Below, piece after piece: positions 1 through 7,404 of a stretch of 8,873 nucleotides of DNA. The DNA is from CAYSPU01 sp964432995. GTDB taxonomy: Bacteria; Verrucomicrobiota; Verrucomicrobiia; Limisphaerales; JAHDYP01. The stretch lies in assembly GCA_964432995.1 (NCBI GenBank), contig CAYSPU010000238.1, positions 1 through 8,873 on the forward strand, read 5' to 3'. How positions within the stretch are numbered: the stretch's first letter is position 1; each line of letters opens with the position of its first letter. The notes under the pieces are model-generated. The model worked only from the letters and a program-made list of their open reading frames with translations, had not been told where the DNA came from and did not search any database. The translations under genes and the position numbers were made by a program.

Positions 1-116
1 GTGCCACCGTTGTCAAACCCGGGGCGTTCCCCGGCCACGAGGGACCGTGGCCCTCCGGGGTTCGCCAGCCCTGCGGAGCGGCTCAGCCAATGGAGCCGCC
101 CCGCCAGAGCACCTGC
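1..116. other. Non-coding stretch downstream of the receptor gene
   Basis: No convincing gene is seen. The segment lies beyond the receptor stop codon and is dominated by GC-rich inverted repeats: 19-24 with 29-34 (CCGGGG/CCCCGG, 4-base loop), 33-39 with 46-52 (GGCCACG/CGTGGCC, 6-base loop) and 73-84 with 93-104. The first two share bases 33-34 and so cannot form fully together. Short open frames across it have no recognisable protein character. What lies to the left of base 1 is unknown. Confidence 0.6.
73..104 (-). terminator. Candidate terminator hairpin for the TonB receptor gene
   Basis: A 12-base-pair stem (73-84 with 93-104) with an 8-base loop begins 12 bases after the receptor stop codon. 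The only non-Watson-Crick position (77 with 100) is A/C on the plus strand but becomes a U-G wobble in the minus-strand transcript, so the stem is fully paired only in RNA of the receptor gene. No T-run follows on the minus strand, so it is not a classical intrinsic terminator; it could act with Rho or as an mRNA 3' stabiliser. Confidence 0.45.
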
Positions 117-3100
117 TTAGAAGGAACCCCGGACGCCGGCGCTCCACAATGTACCATAGACGTCGTAGAGATAGATGCGGCCCGGGACGTTCGTGTACTG
201 GACGGAGGGCTCGTTGAAGATATTGCGTCCGGAGAGCATGAGCTCGAAATGCTTCGTGAGCTTGTATCCGGCGCTGATGTTCCACATCTCGCGCGCCGCC
301 AACCACCGGATGCCGGTGTTGTTGGTCGTGGGCGTGTCGTTGATGTTGCCGATGCGGTACATCGTCGTCCAGGTGCCGTTGATCTGGGCATTGAAACGGC
401 CGTAACGGTAACGCAGACCCCAGTTGGCCGAGCGATTGGGCACATTGACGCGCACGCGATCCGCAATGACCCGGGTCATGGATCCGTAGAGGCTGAGGCC
501 CTTGAGCGCGCCCGGCAGGAAGGTCATCTGCTGGCTGTATTCCGCCACCAAGCCGCTGGTCTTGAAGGTGCCTTCGCCGTTGATCGCACTCGTGAAGGTA
601 TAACCGGGATAATCATTGGGATCGTAGCCGGCCACATCGGGGCTGATCGGCGTCGATGGCTGCTGCAGGTCATTCACCTGAAGCTGGTACCAGGACAGGC
701 CGAGCGTGCCGGAGGGTTCGAGGGAATACATGAGCCCGGCATAGTACTTGGTGGAATGCTCGGGCTTCAGCTCCGGGTTCGGCACGTTCACGACCTGGGT
801 GCTGTCATTGACCGTGATGACGCCGCCCAGGTTGCCGTAGTCGGGGCGCAGGATGGAATCGCTGAAGGCGGCCTGGGCCGTCAGCTTCTTCGTGATGTCG
901 TACTTGACGCCACCGCTCAGGAACCAGTCGTCATAATTTCCGCGACGGGTCTTCTGCTGGCCATCCTTCCACTTGTAGCGGATGCCTTCGACCGTGCTCA
1001 GCGAATAGCCTGCGGCGACGACTTCCTTGTCAGCACGAACATCGGCGACCAACGCCTCGGTCTTGGTCTTCTCAAAGCGGAGTCCAAGATCGAATCGGGC
1101 CCTGCCGATACGGCTCTGACCTTCGATGTAGGCGGAGCTGATCTCCTCGTTGATCTTCTTGTTATTCTGGAAATCACGCGTCAGGTCCCCATTGGTGTCG
1201 GGAAGGAAGTAGGCGGGATGCTGCTTGTAGATGTCATAGACCCCATAGTTGCTGTCCGCCCGGAAATTCTGTGCCGTGACATTGCCGCCGCGGCCATCGA
1301 GGCTGAGGTCAAACTTGTAGTTCATCGTGGCGGGGATGAGTGCCGCCGGATCCCGCTGGGTCTGGTCAAACGTGGGGCCGATGTATTGGAACTGGTTATA
1401 CGAACCCTCCACCGATTTCCATTCGTTGCTGCGGAGGCCCAGGCCGGACATGAGCGTGACCGGGATGCCGCGCACGTTGAGCCGCTTCTTCAGGTCAAGA
1501 TTTCCGACATACTGTTCGTTGGAGGCATCGGATTCAGCCGTGCGGATGTTGTTTCCAATATCGTCGTCGCGATTCACGCTCGTCGGGTCACCCCAGGGCC
1601 GGCCCGCGGTCTGGGTCAGCGTCCACGTGGGTGATCCCTCCGACGGGCGCTCGGCAATGAAGCCGATGCGTGTGATCCATGTATCCGTGCGCTGGAAAAA
1701 GCCCTTGCTGTTGTCGCGGAAGTTGAATTCCGACTTGGAATAGCTCGGGCGGAACGAGACATCCCAAGTGTCGCCCTTGTACTCGAGCCTCGGTGCGATC
1801 ATCATGGCGGGAGTGCCGGCATAGCGGTGCGAATACTCCGTGCGGAAACGGGGGCTGCTGCCACCCGTAACCGCCGCGCCGGTCGTCGCATTGACGGGAT
1901 TGGCAACCAGGCGGGTGATCGAACTCGTGCCCGTTTGGGTCGCCACGGGTGCATAGAGATAGGTGTACTGGTTCACGTATTCGACGTCGTAGAACGAATA
2001 GGTGCTGCGCCACGAGAAGGTGAGCTCGGGCGTGATGCGGTAATCAACGCTCAGGTTTGCCGCCTGACGGGTCGTCTCCTTCGGACCGGGGCGGACCATG
2101 ATGTCGTTCAATTGCGGGTTTTCCGGCGTGACGGCGGGCTTTGTGGCTGTCGCCGGCGTGTTGTAGTTGTAACGCATCTGGAGGCGATCCTGCTGCACGA
2201 AGTTGGCATTGTAGCTGGTGTTGAATTCAATGCCGAGACGGCCATCGAGATAGATGTCGGCATAGCCAAACTGACCCGAAGGGAAGATGCGGTTGTGCTT
2301 CTTGTCGTCGGGGAAATATTCGCGCCGGATGTCGGCATCGGAGGTGCCGACGCCGTAGGCCTGAAAAATGATCGAGCGGCCCTTGCGCTGAAACGCGTAC
2401 TTGCTGCGCAGGTTGATGCTTCCCGCGGGCGCATCCGCATCCATGCTGGCGGTCAGGGTGTTGTTGAACTCGATGGACTCGATGCCGGTGATGGACATCT
2501 GCTCGAAGGAGTTCTGGCGACCCGCATTGTTGTTGGAGGTTGCGGTCGCCATGCGGGCGCCGTCCGTGGTGAACGTGGCATACTTCGGATCGAGGCCGCC
2601 GATTCGCACCTGGGTGGCGTCCACCTCGGTGTAGTCGAGGGAAAGACCGGGCATCGACTTCATGAACTCGCCCACGTCACCCATGGTGAGTTCGCCGTAG
2701 TTGTCCGCCGCCACGACATTCTTCGCATTGAGGGAAGCCCGGCGTTCCATGATCGCCTTGGCCTGGCCGCTGCGGGTGTCCGCCACCTCGAACTTCTCCA
2801 TCATCAGCACCTTCTCATCCCCGGCGCCAGGGAGGGAAAGGGCCTGCAGATTGAAGTCGTACGCTGCCGTCTGTCCGGCGACGACCGTGACAACCGCCCG
2901 GGTCTCCTGCAATCCGGCGTAGCTGGCCACCAGCGTGGCCTCACCCGCAGGCACCCCGGTGAGAATGAAATCGCCGCGGTCCGTGGAGAACGCCGACAAC
3001 GACGTGCCGTCGACACGGATCTCCGCATTGCGGACGTACTCGCGGGAAGCAATGTTGTACACGCGGCCGCGCACGCTGCCGGTGGCGGGCGCCTGGGCGG

Positions 3101-3203
3101 CAAGCGGGAGCGCGGCCGCCACAAGGGCGATCAGCGCGCCGACAATTCGAAAGAGGAACGGGCATCCTCTGGGGGACTCGGGACAATGTGGCAGGATTTG
3201 CAT
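117..3203 (-). CDS. TonB-dependent outer-membrane receptor with N-terminal carboxypeptidase-regulatory-like domain
   Basis: This 1028-residue protein would be an outer-membrane active transporter powered by TonB/ExbBD; its substrate is unknown. Residues 1-38 look like a signal peptide: basic residues, then a hydrophobic core (IVGALIALVAAALPLAAQA) with likely cleavage after AQA. Residues about 41-120 form a beta-sandwich of the carboxypeptidase regulatory-like type (GSVRGRVYN...STDRGDFILTGVPAGEATL). Residues about 150-268 form the plug, with GDVGEFMKSMPGLSLDY and DADAPAGSINLRSK. The rest is a barrel of alternating aromatic strands ending in a terminal Phe (AGVRGSF), as expected for outer-membrane assembly. 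The segment MMEKFEV (134-140) lies where a TonB box would be. The start at 3203 is chosen because it supplies the signal peptide; no Shine-Dalgarno is visible. It is divergent from the SorC gene, so shared control is plausible. Size and style recall the large receptors of Opitutaceae. Confidence 0.93.
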   Translation of the reverse strand: MQILPHCPESPRGCPFLFRIVGALIALVAAALPLAAQAPATGSVRGRVYNIASREYVRNAEIRVDGTSLSAFSTDRGDFILTGVPAGEATLVASYAGLQETRAVVTVVAGQTAAYDFNLQALSLPGAGDEKVLMMEKFEVADTRSGQAKAIMERRASLNAKNVVAADNYGELTMGDVGEFMKSMPGLSLDYTEVDATQVRIGGLDPKYATFTTDGARMATATSNNNAGRQNSFEQMSITGIESIEFNNTLTASMDADAPAGSINLRSKYAFQRKGRSIIFQAYGVGTSDADIRREYFPDDKKHNRIFPSGQFGYADIYLDGRLGIEFNTSYNANFVQQDRLQMRYNYNTPATATKPAVTPENPQLNDIMVRPGPKETTRQAANLSVDYRITPELTFSWRSTYSFYDVEYVNQYTYLYAPVATQTGTSSITRLVANPVNATTGAAVTGGSSPRFRTEYSHRYAGTPAMMIAPRLEYKGDTWDVSFRPSYSKSEFNFRDNSKGFFQRTDTWITRIGFIAERPSEGSPTWTLTQTAGRPWGDPTSVNRDDDIGNNIRTAESDASNEQYVGNLDLKKRLNVRGIPVTLMSGLGLRSNEWKSVEGSYNQFQYIGPTFDQTQRDPAALIPATMNYKFDLSLDGRGGNVTAQNFRADSNYGVYDIYKQHPAYFLPDTNGDLTRDFQNNKKINEEISSAYIEGQSRIGRARFDLGLRFEKTKTEALVADVRADKEVVAAGYSLSTVEGIRYKWKDGQQKTRRGNYDDWFLSGGVKYDITKKLTAQAAFSDSILRPDYGNLGGVITVNDSTQVVNVPNPELKPEHSTKYYAGLMYSLEPSGTLGLSWYQLQVNDLQQPSTPISPDVAGYDPNDYPGYTFTSAINGEGTFKTSGLVAEYSQQMTFLPGALKGLSLYGSMTRVIADRVRVNVPNRSANWGLRYRYGRFNAQINGTWTTMYRIGNINDTPTTNNTGIRWLAAREMWNISAGYKLTKHFELMLSGRNIFNEPSVQYTNVPGRIYLYDVYGTLWSAGVRGSF

Positions 3204-3592
3204 GGGAGTTACGGTTCTAATGAATTGGGACGCGAACAGGGGACGCCGGGAACGGACCCGAACGGATCAAGGGATGTCGTCGGCCGCCAACGGAGCGGCC
3301 GGGGCGCGATCGGAGCCGGTGATCCGTGACACCGGACGGGCTGCGGGAAAATCGGAGTCATCTGGGGTATTTGGCTTGACTGAATATCTATTCTGTATCG
3401 AAATTCATGGAAACAAAAACCTGCCGCCCAATCGTGTCAAGCGCCCATTTGCACTCCGCCGCCCCGGTGTCCGGTCCGAGACAAAGGAATGCCCTTGCAC
3501 GGAGTCGACAAACACCCGTGCCGGCACCACTGTTGCCTTCCCCGGGTAGGCGCCCCCACACTGCCGCAGCCCGGAAAACGCCGTCACGCCTC
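3204..3592. promoter_or_regulatory. Divergent intergenic region between receptor and regulator genes
   Basis: This 389-base stretch holds no supported gene but must contain promoters for both flanking genes. It carries three copies of AACGGA (3251, 3261, 3289), the first two exactly 10 bases apart; a perfect inverted repeat CCGGTG-N8-CACCGG (3316-3335); an AT-rich island at about 3364-3420; and the 10-base palindrome GTGCCGGCAC (3518-3527). The plus-strand frame is open from an ATG at 3407, but the 62 residues it would add are Pro/Arg/Ala-rich and do not resemble the family, so I treat 3407-3592 as a leader. No strong sigma-70 pair was found for the minus-strand gene. Confidence 0.55.
3379..3396. 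promoter_or_regulatory. Candidate operator palindrome in an AT-rich island
   Basis: The core is GAATA-TC-TATTC (3382-3393), a perfect 5-base inverted repeat around a 2-base centre. It extends by AC/GT at the outer positions after one mismatch, giving an 18-base imperfect palindrome. It sits inside a markedly AT-rich patch in GC-rich DNA, next to a TTGACT box (3376-3381) that matches 5 of 6 bases of a -35 element, though no good -10 box lies at 16-18 bases. Its position between divergent genes suggests a binding site for the adjacent SorC regulator; that assignment is inference. Confidence 0.35.
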
Positions 3593-4579
3593 ATGCCTCC
3601 CAGCTTTTCAGACGATCGCCTCCGCCTCGCCGCCCGGCTCTATTACGTCGACGGGCTTGGACAGAACGAGGTCGCCAAATTTGTCAAGGTTTCCCAAGCC
3701 AAGGTCTCCCGGTTACTCGCGCTGGCGCGGGAACGCGGCATTGTGCGCATCACGGTCGCGGACTACGAGCCCCGCCATACCGAGCTGGAGAAGAAAATCT
3801 GTTCCCGGTTCAATCTGGAGACGGCCGTGGTGATCAAGACCCTGGACGGCCTTGCCAACACGGATCTGCGGCAGGCCGTCGGCCGATTTGCGTCCGACGC
3901 CCTCAATGACCTCATCGGGCCCGGGGACACCGTTGCGCTCGCCGGCGGGCGCACCATCCACGAGGTCGTGCAGCATCTGCCCGAGCCGCGCAACAAGGCG
4001 CTGACCGTGGTGCAGGCCATGGGCAGCGTCGATTCCAACGTCAGCGCCTTCGACGCGCAGGAGGTGGGCCGTGTGCTCGCCCAACGCCTCGGTGGCAGCT
4101 TCCTCGCCCTGAATGCACCGGCCTTCATCCCGGACAAGCGGACCCGCGACGCCCTGCTCAAGCTTCCCCAGATGCGCGCCGTCCACGATTGCCTCGACCG
4201 CGCCCAAGTGGCGATCGTCGGGCTCGGCACCCTGGAAAATTCCGTCTTCGTCGAGCGCGGCACCCTCAGCAGTGCCGACAGCGCCGCACTGCGCAAGGCA
4301 GGCGCGGTCGGGGAGATCTGCGGCCGCTTCATTGACCGGAACGGCAGCGAGTGCGACACAACATGGCGGGACCAGGTGATCAGCGCGGAGATTTCACAAC
4401 TGCGCCGGATTCCACGGACCATCGCCATCGTTTCGGGACGGGACCGGACAGCCGCCATCACGGCCGCCATCCGCGGCGGGATTCTCAAGGGCCTGATCAT
4501 CGACGAATCCGGCGCCACCGAGCTCCTGGCCGCCGGCACCCAACCCGCCCCCGTGAAGGGCAGGACCCGGAGGAAATGA
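3593..4579 (+). CDS. SorC-family transcriptional regulator
   Basis: This DNA-binding regulator has 328 residues with the ATG at 3593, the usual size for the family. Residues about 8-50 form the helix-turn-helix (RLAARLYYVDGLGQNEVAKF, then VSQAKVSRLLALARERGIV as recognition region). Residues about 60-315 are the SorC/DeoR-type sugar-phosphate-binding domain, with GDTVALAGGRTI and the later VGLGTLENS...GAVGEICGRFIDRNG block. Known members such as CggR and DeoR respond to phosphorylated sugars or glycolytic intermediates; a DHAP or glycerol-phosphate effector is inferred from the neighbours. The frame is open upstream to an ATG at 3407, but that extension is low-complexity and unlike the family, while 3593 places the start 7-8 residues before the first helix, as is normal. 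There is no clear ribosome-binding site. The gene lies 119 bases before the glycerol-phosphate operon and is divergent from the receptor. Repressor versus activator cannot be told. Confidence 0.9.
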   Translation: MPPSFSDDRLRLAARLYYVDGLGQNEVAKFVKVSQAKVSRLLALARERGIVRITVADYEPRHTELEKKICSRFNLETAVVIKTLDGLANTDLRQAVGRFASDALNDLIGPGDTVALAGGRTIHEVVQHLPEPRNKALTVVQAMGSVDSNVSAFDAQEVGRVLAQRLGGSFLALNAPAFIPDKRTRDALLKLPQMRAVHDCLDRAQVAIVGLGTLENSVFVERGTLSSADSAALRKAGAVGEICGRFIDRNGSECDTTWRDQVISAEISQLRRIPRTIAIVSGRDRTAAITAAIRGGILKGLIIDESGATELLAAGTQPAPVKGRTRRK

Positions 4580-4663
4580 TCGCCACCCTCACCGGCCTGC
4601 GCGCCCGGATCACCCCGCATCCCAACCTGCACCGCGTGCGCTGACCCGATCCGCCGTTCTCTC

Positions 4664-4677
4664 ACGAGGAGCCTCGT
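4664..4677. promoter_or_regulatory. Candidate operator ACGAGG-AG-CCTCGT at the -35 position
   Basis: A 6-base perfect inverted repeat around a 2-base centre occupies the interval where the -35 element of the following TATAAT promoter should be. No good -35 hexamer is present there (CACGAG or TCACGA at correct spacing). A promoter with a perfect -10, a poor -35 and a palindrome over it suggests control by a bound regulator, most simply the upstream SorC protein. The sequence differs from the palindrome at 3379-3396, which weakens the idea that one protein binds both. Confidence 0.35.
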
Positions 4678-4685
4678 TGCCACGC

Positions 4686-4698
4686 TATAATATTTATC
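4686..4698 (+). promoter_or_regulatory. Candidate -10 box for the glycerol-phosphate operon, giving a leaderless mRNA
   Basis: TATAAT at 4686-4691 is a perfect sigma-70 -10 hexamer in a short AT-rich run. With the usual 6-7 base gap, transcription would begin at about 4698-4699, which is the A of the dehydrogenase ATG (4699). The mRNA would then have no leader, in keeping with the lack of any Shine-Dalgarno. An imperfect 16-base palindrome (TTAT-C-ATGCAT-A-ATAA, 4694-4709) covers the start codon and could be another regulator site. Confidence 0.5.
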
Positions 4699-6096
4699 AT
4701 GCATAATAACGCGAATTCTTCGCCGCCTCAGCCCGCGCCGGTCCCGGACATTCCCCCCGCCCGCCTTTCGGTGCACGAAGCACTCGCCTCCGCCGCCGAG
4801 ACAAGGGAGCTCCGGCTCGGCTCCGGCGTCGCCCGCGACGTTGCCGGCATTTTTCGGACACAGTTCCCGGGACGCAAGGCGCTCGTCGTCGCCGATACGA
4901 CGACCCATCGCGTCGCCGGCGATCGCGTCCAGCGCCAGTTGGCGAACGCCTCCCTGGCCATCGCTGCGCCCCATGTCTTCGACGATCCCGGCCTCTACGC
5001 CGAAATCGGTTTTGTGGAGAAGCTTGAGGAAGTGTTCCGCCGGCACGACGCCATTGCGGTCGCGGTCGGTTCCGGCACCATCAACGACCTCGTGAAGCTC
5101 GCATCCCACCGGCTCGGGCGCCCGTACCTCTGCGTCGCCACGGCCGCCTCGATGGATGGTTATACGGCGTTCGGCGCTTCCATTACGTCGCATGGCGCCA
5201 AGCAGACGTTCAACTGTCCGGCACCCCAGGCTGTGGTGGGCGACCTGGAGATCATCCGCACGGCTCCCGCAGAAATGACCGCGTCGGGTTACGCCGACCT
5301 CCAGGCCAAGGTCACGGCCGGGGCGGACTGGCTGGTCGCCCACGCCCTCGGCGTCGATCCCGTCAATCCCCGCGCGTGGGCGATCGTCCAGGGAGGATTG
5401 CGCGACGCCCTCGCCGACCCCGCCGGCGCGCGGCGCGGCGACGCCGGCGCCATCGGTGCGCTCACCGAGGGGCTCATGCTCGGCGGTTTCGCCATGCAGT
5501 GGAGCAAATCCAGCCGCCCCGCATCTGGAGCCGAACATCAGTTCAGCCACCTGTGGGACATGGAGCACCACACCCACAACGGCTCCGCTCCTTCCCATGG
5601 CTTCAAGGTGGGCATCGCGACTCTGGCCGTTGCATCGCTCTACGAGAGGCTGCTCGAAGTCCCGTTCGACCGGCTCGACGTGGACCGCTGCGCCACCCAA
5701 TGGCCCGAATGGGCTGCCGTGGTGGATGACATACAGGCCCGCTTTGGAAAGGCCAGTTTCATCGGCACCGCGCTCGAGGAGACCCGGGCGAAGTACATCT
5801 CCCGCGAAGATCTGCGAGAACAGCTCCGCCTGCTTGCCTCCGTCTGGCCGGGGCTGCGCGAGCAGCTTCGGGCGCAACTGCTGCCGCTCGCCGACCTTCG
5901 CCGCCGCCTGGAAATCGTCGGCGCGCCCACCCGTCCGGAGGAGATCGGCATCACCCCGGAACGCCTTCGCCAATCCTTCGTGCGCGCCTTTTTTATCCGC
6001 CGCCGTTTCACCGTCCTCGATCTCGCCGTCCGCACCCAAACCCTGGAACCCAGCCTGGCCACGCTCTTCGGTCCGGGTGGCGCCTGGTCCCGTTGA
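4699..6096 (+). CDS. araM: sn-glycerol-1-phosphate dehydrogenase (AraM/EgsA family)
   Basis: A cytoplasmic metal-dependent enzyme that interconverts DHAP and sn-glycerol-1-phosphate with NAD(P)(H). It belongs to the iron-containing alcohol dehydrogenase/dehydroquinate-synthase fold. The nucleotide site shows GSGTIND (124-130) and SMDGYT (151-156). Predicted metal ligands are D200 (GYADLQAK), H280 (SGAEHQFSHLWDMEHH) and H300 (SHGFKVGI), matching the Asp-His-His set of glycerol dehydrogenases and archaeal EgsA. At 465 residues it is longer than Bacillus AraM (about 394), with a Pro-rich N-terminus and a longer C-terminus. A GTG at 4771 is an alternative start that would remove 24 Pro-rich residues. 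In Bacillus the enzyme makes G1P for heptaprenylglyceryl phosphate, but no prenyltransferase is present here. Grouping with glycerol-phosphate transport and GlpD suggests the oxidative direction; that is inference. The antiporter gene starts 6 bases after the stop. Confidence 0.93.
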   Translation: MHNNANSSPPQPAPVPDIPPARLSVHEALASAAETRELRLGSGVARDVAGIFRTQFPGRKALVVADTTTHRVAGDRVQRQLANASLAIAAPHVFDDPGLYAEIGFVEKLEEVFRRHDAIAVAVGSGTINDLVKLASHRLGRPYLCVATAASMDGYTAFGASITSHGAKQTFNCPAPQAVVGDLEIIRTAPAEMTASGYADLQAKVTAGADWLVAHALGVDPVNPRAWAIVQGGLRDALADPAGARRGDAGAIGALTEGLMLGGFAMQWSKSSRPASGAEHQFSHLWDMEHHTHNGSAPSHGFKVGIATLAVASLYERLLEVPFDRLDVDRCATQWPEWAAVVDDIQARFGKASFIGTALEETRAKYISREDLREQLRLLASVWPGLREQLRAQLLPLADLRRRLEIVGAPTRPEEIGITPERLRQSFVRAFFIRRRFTVLDLAVRTQTLEPSLATLFGPGGAWSR

Positions 6097-6102
6097 TTCC
6101 CG

Positions 6103-7398
6103 ATGTCCGCCGTCAACACCTCCTCCGCCCAGGCCGACGAAGCCTCCCGTTTCCGTTACTGGCAGCGCCGCACGCTGATCGCGACGATGGTCGGCTACGC
6201 CGCGTATTACTTTGTGCGCAAGAACCTGAGCGTCGCCATGCCGGCGATGCAACAGGACCTCGGGATCACCAAATCCGATCTCGGACTGTTTCTCACGCTG
6301 CACGGGCTGCTCTACGGCGTCTCGAAGTTTGCCAACGGATTCCTGGGCGACCGCGCCAACGCCCGCACCTTCATGATCACGGGGCTCCTGCTGTCGGCAC
6401 TCGCCAATGTCGTGTTCGGGCTCAGTTCCGCGGTGGTGGTTCTCGGCCTGACCTGGATGGCCAACGGCTGGGTGCAGGGCATGGGCTTTCCTCCCTGCGC
6501 CCGCCTCATGACGCACTGGTATCACCCGGGAGAGCTTGCCACGAAAATGTCGATCTGGAACACGTCCCATTCCATCGGCGGCGCCTTGGTGGTCATCTTC
6601 TGCGGCTACGTGGTTGCCTTCGGGTGGCGCTGGGCATTTCTCGCCCCCGCGGTGCTCGTCACCCTGGTGTGTGTCTTCCTCTGGTTCACCCTCAGGGACA
6701 CCCCTCGCTCGGTCGGCCTGCCCGAGATCAAGGTCACCGGCGCCGATGGCAAGGAAACGGGGACCGAGGCTCCCGCCGACTTCAAGCGTTTCGTGCGCCG
6801 CCAGGTCTTTGGCAACCCTTACATCTGGATCCTCGCGATCGCCAACTTCTTCGTCTATACGTTCCGCTACGGCGTGCTCGACTGGGGTCCGACCCTCCTG
6901 ACCGAGTCCAAGGGCATTTCGCTGAGCCATGCCAGTTGGATGGTCGCGGGTTTTGAGATCGCCGGCATCCTCGGCATGCTCGCCACCGGCTGGCTGACCG
7001 ACCGGGTTTTCGGAGGACGTGGTTCGCGCACCTGCGTCTTCTGCATGTCGCTCGCAGCGATCTGTCTCTTCCTTTTCTGGAAATTGCCGACCCTGCCTCC
7101 CCTGCTTGCGACCCTCCTGCTCGGTGGCGCCGGGTTCTTCATCTACGGCCCGCAGGCGCTGGTCGGAATCACCGCCGCCAATCTCGCCACCAAACACGCC
7201 GCGGCAACCGCCGTGGGCTTCACCGGACTCTTCGGCTACCTCAGCGCCATCGTATCCGGCTGGGGCCTCGGTTATCTCGCCCAGCACTACGGCTGGAACG
7301 TGGCCCTCGGCAGCATGGTCGGAACCGCGGTCATCGGCACCCTGCTGTTCCTCCTCGCCTGGCCCGCCCGCGGCCACGGTTACGGGCAGACCCACTGA
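6103..7398 (+). CDS. glpT: GlpT-type glycerol-phosphate/phosphate antiporter (MFS, OPA family)
   Basis: An inner-membrane major-facilitator protein of the organophosphate:phosphate antiporter family, 431 residues, near the usual size, with hydrophobic segments spread over the length as expected for 12 helices. Remembered alignment with E. coli GlpT is close. R39 in YYFVRKNLSVAMP corresponds to GlpT R45, R255 in FRYGVLDWGPT to R269, and H156 in NTSHSIGG to H165, the residues known to contact phosphate or substrate. K75 (VSKFANG) matches K80. Other family blocks are GWVQGMGFPPCARLMTHW (122-139), LRDTPRSVGLP (197-207) and GFTGLFGYL (372-380). The loop around 208-232 is the central linker. Likely cargo is glycerol phosphate in exchange for phosphate, but OPA members also carry hexose phosphates, so the exact substrate and enantiomer choice are unproven. 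It is 6 bases from each neighbour, so co-transcribed. No Shine-Dalgarno. Confidence 0.93.
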   Translation: MSAVNTSSAQADEASRFRYWQRRTLIATMVGYAAYYFVRKNLSVAMPAMQQDLGITKSDLGLFLTLHGLLYGVSKFANGFLGDRANARTFMITGLLLSALANVVFGLSSAVVVLGLTWMANGWVQGMGFPPCARLMTHWYHPGELATKMSIWNTSHSIGGALVVIFCGYVVAFGWRWAFLAPAVLVTLVCVFLWFTLRDTPRSVGLPEIKVTGADGKETGTEAPADFKRFVRRQVFGNPYIWILAIANFFVYTFRYGVLDWGPTLLTESKGISLSHASWMVAGFEIAGILGMLATGWLTDRVFGGRGSRTCVFCMSLAAICLFLFWKLPTLPPLLATLLLGGAGFFIYGPQALVGITAANLATKHAAATAVGFTGLFGYLSAIVSGWGLGYLAQHYGWNVALGSMVGTAVIGTLLFLLAWPARGHGYGQTH

Positions 7399-7404
7399 CA
7401 TCCC

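Noticed and set aside
90..1634. A 514-codon plus-strand frame opposite the receptor
   Set aside because: The composition is that of an antisense shadow (Val/Ile/Asp/Arg-rich, no recognisable motif), and the minus-strand receptor is unambiguous.
3251..3294. Three AACGGA copies as a possible repeat array
   Set aside because: The hexamer is short and GC-rich, spacing is irregular after the first two copies, and no longer unit is conserved, so chance is likely.
1827..3329. A 500-codon plus-strand frame opposite the receptor N-terminal half
   Set aside because: Antisense shadow with repetitive Gly/Arg/His/Val composition and no family motif.
3407..3592. N-terminal extension of the SorC regulator from an ATG at 3407
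   Set aside because: The 62 extra residues are Pro/Arg/Ala-rich without structure or family likeness, while the ATG at 3593 gives the normal family start just before the helix-turn-helix.
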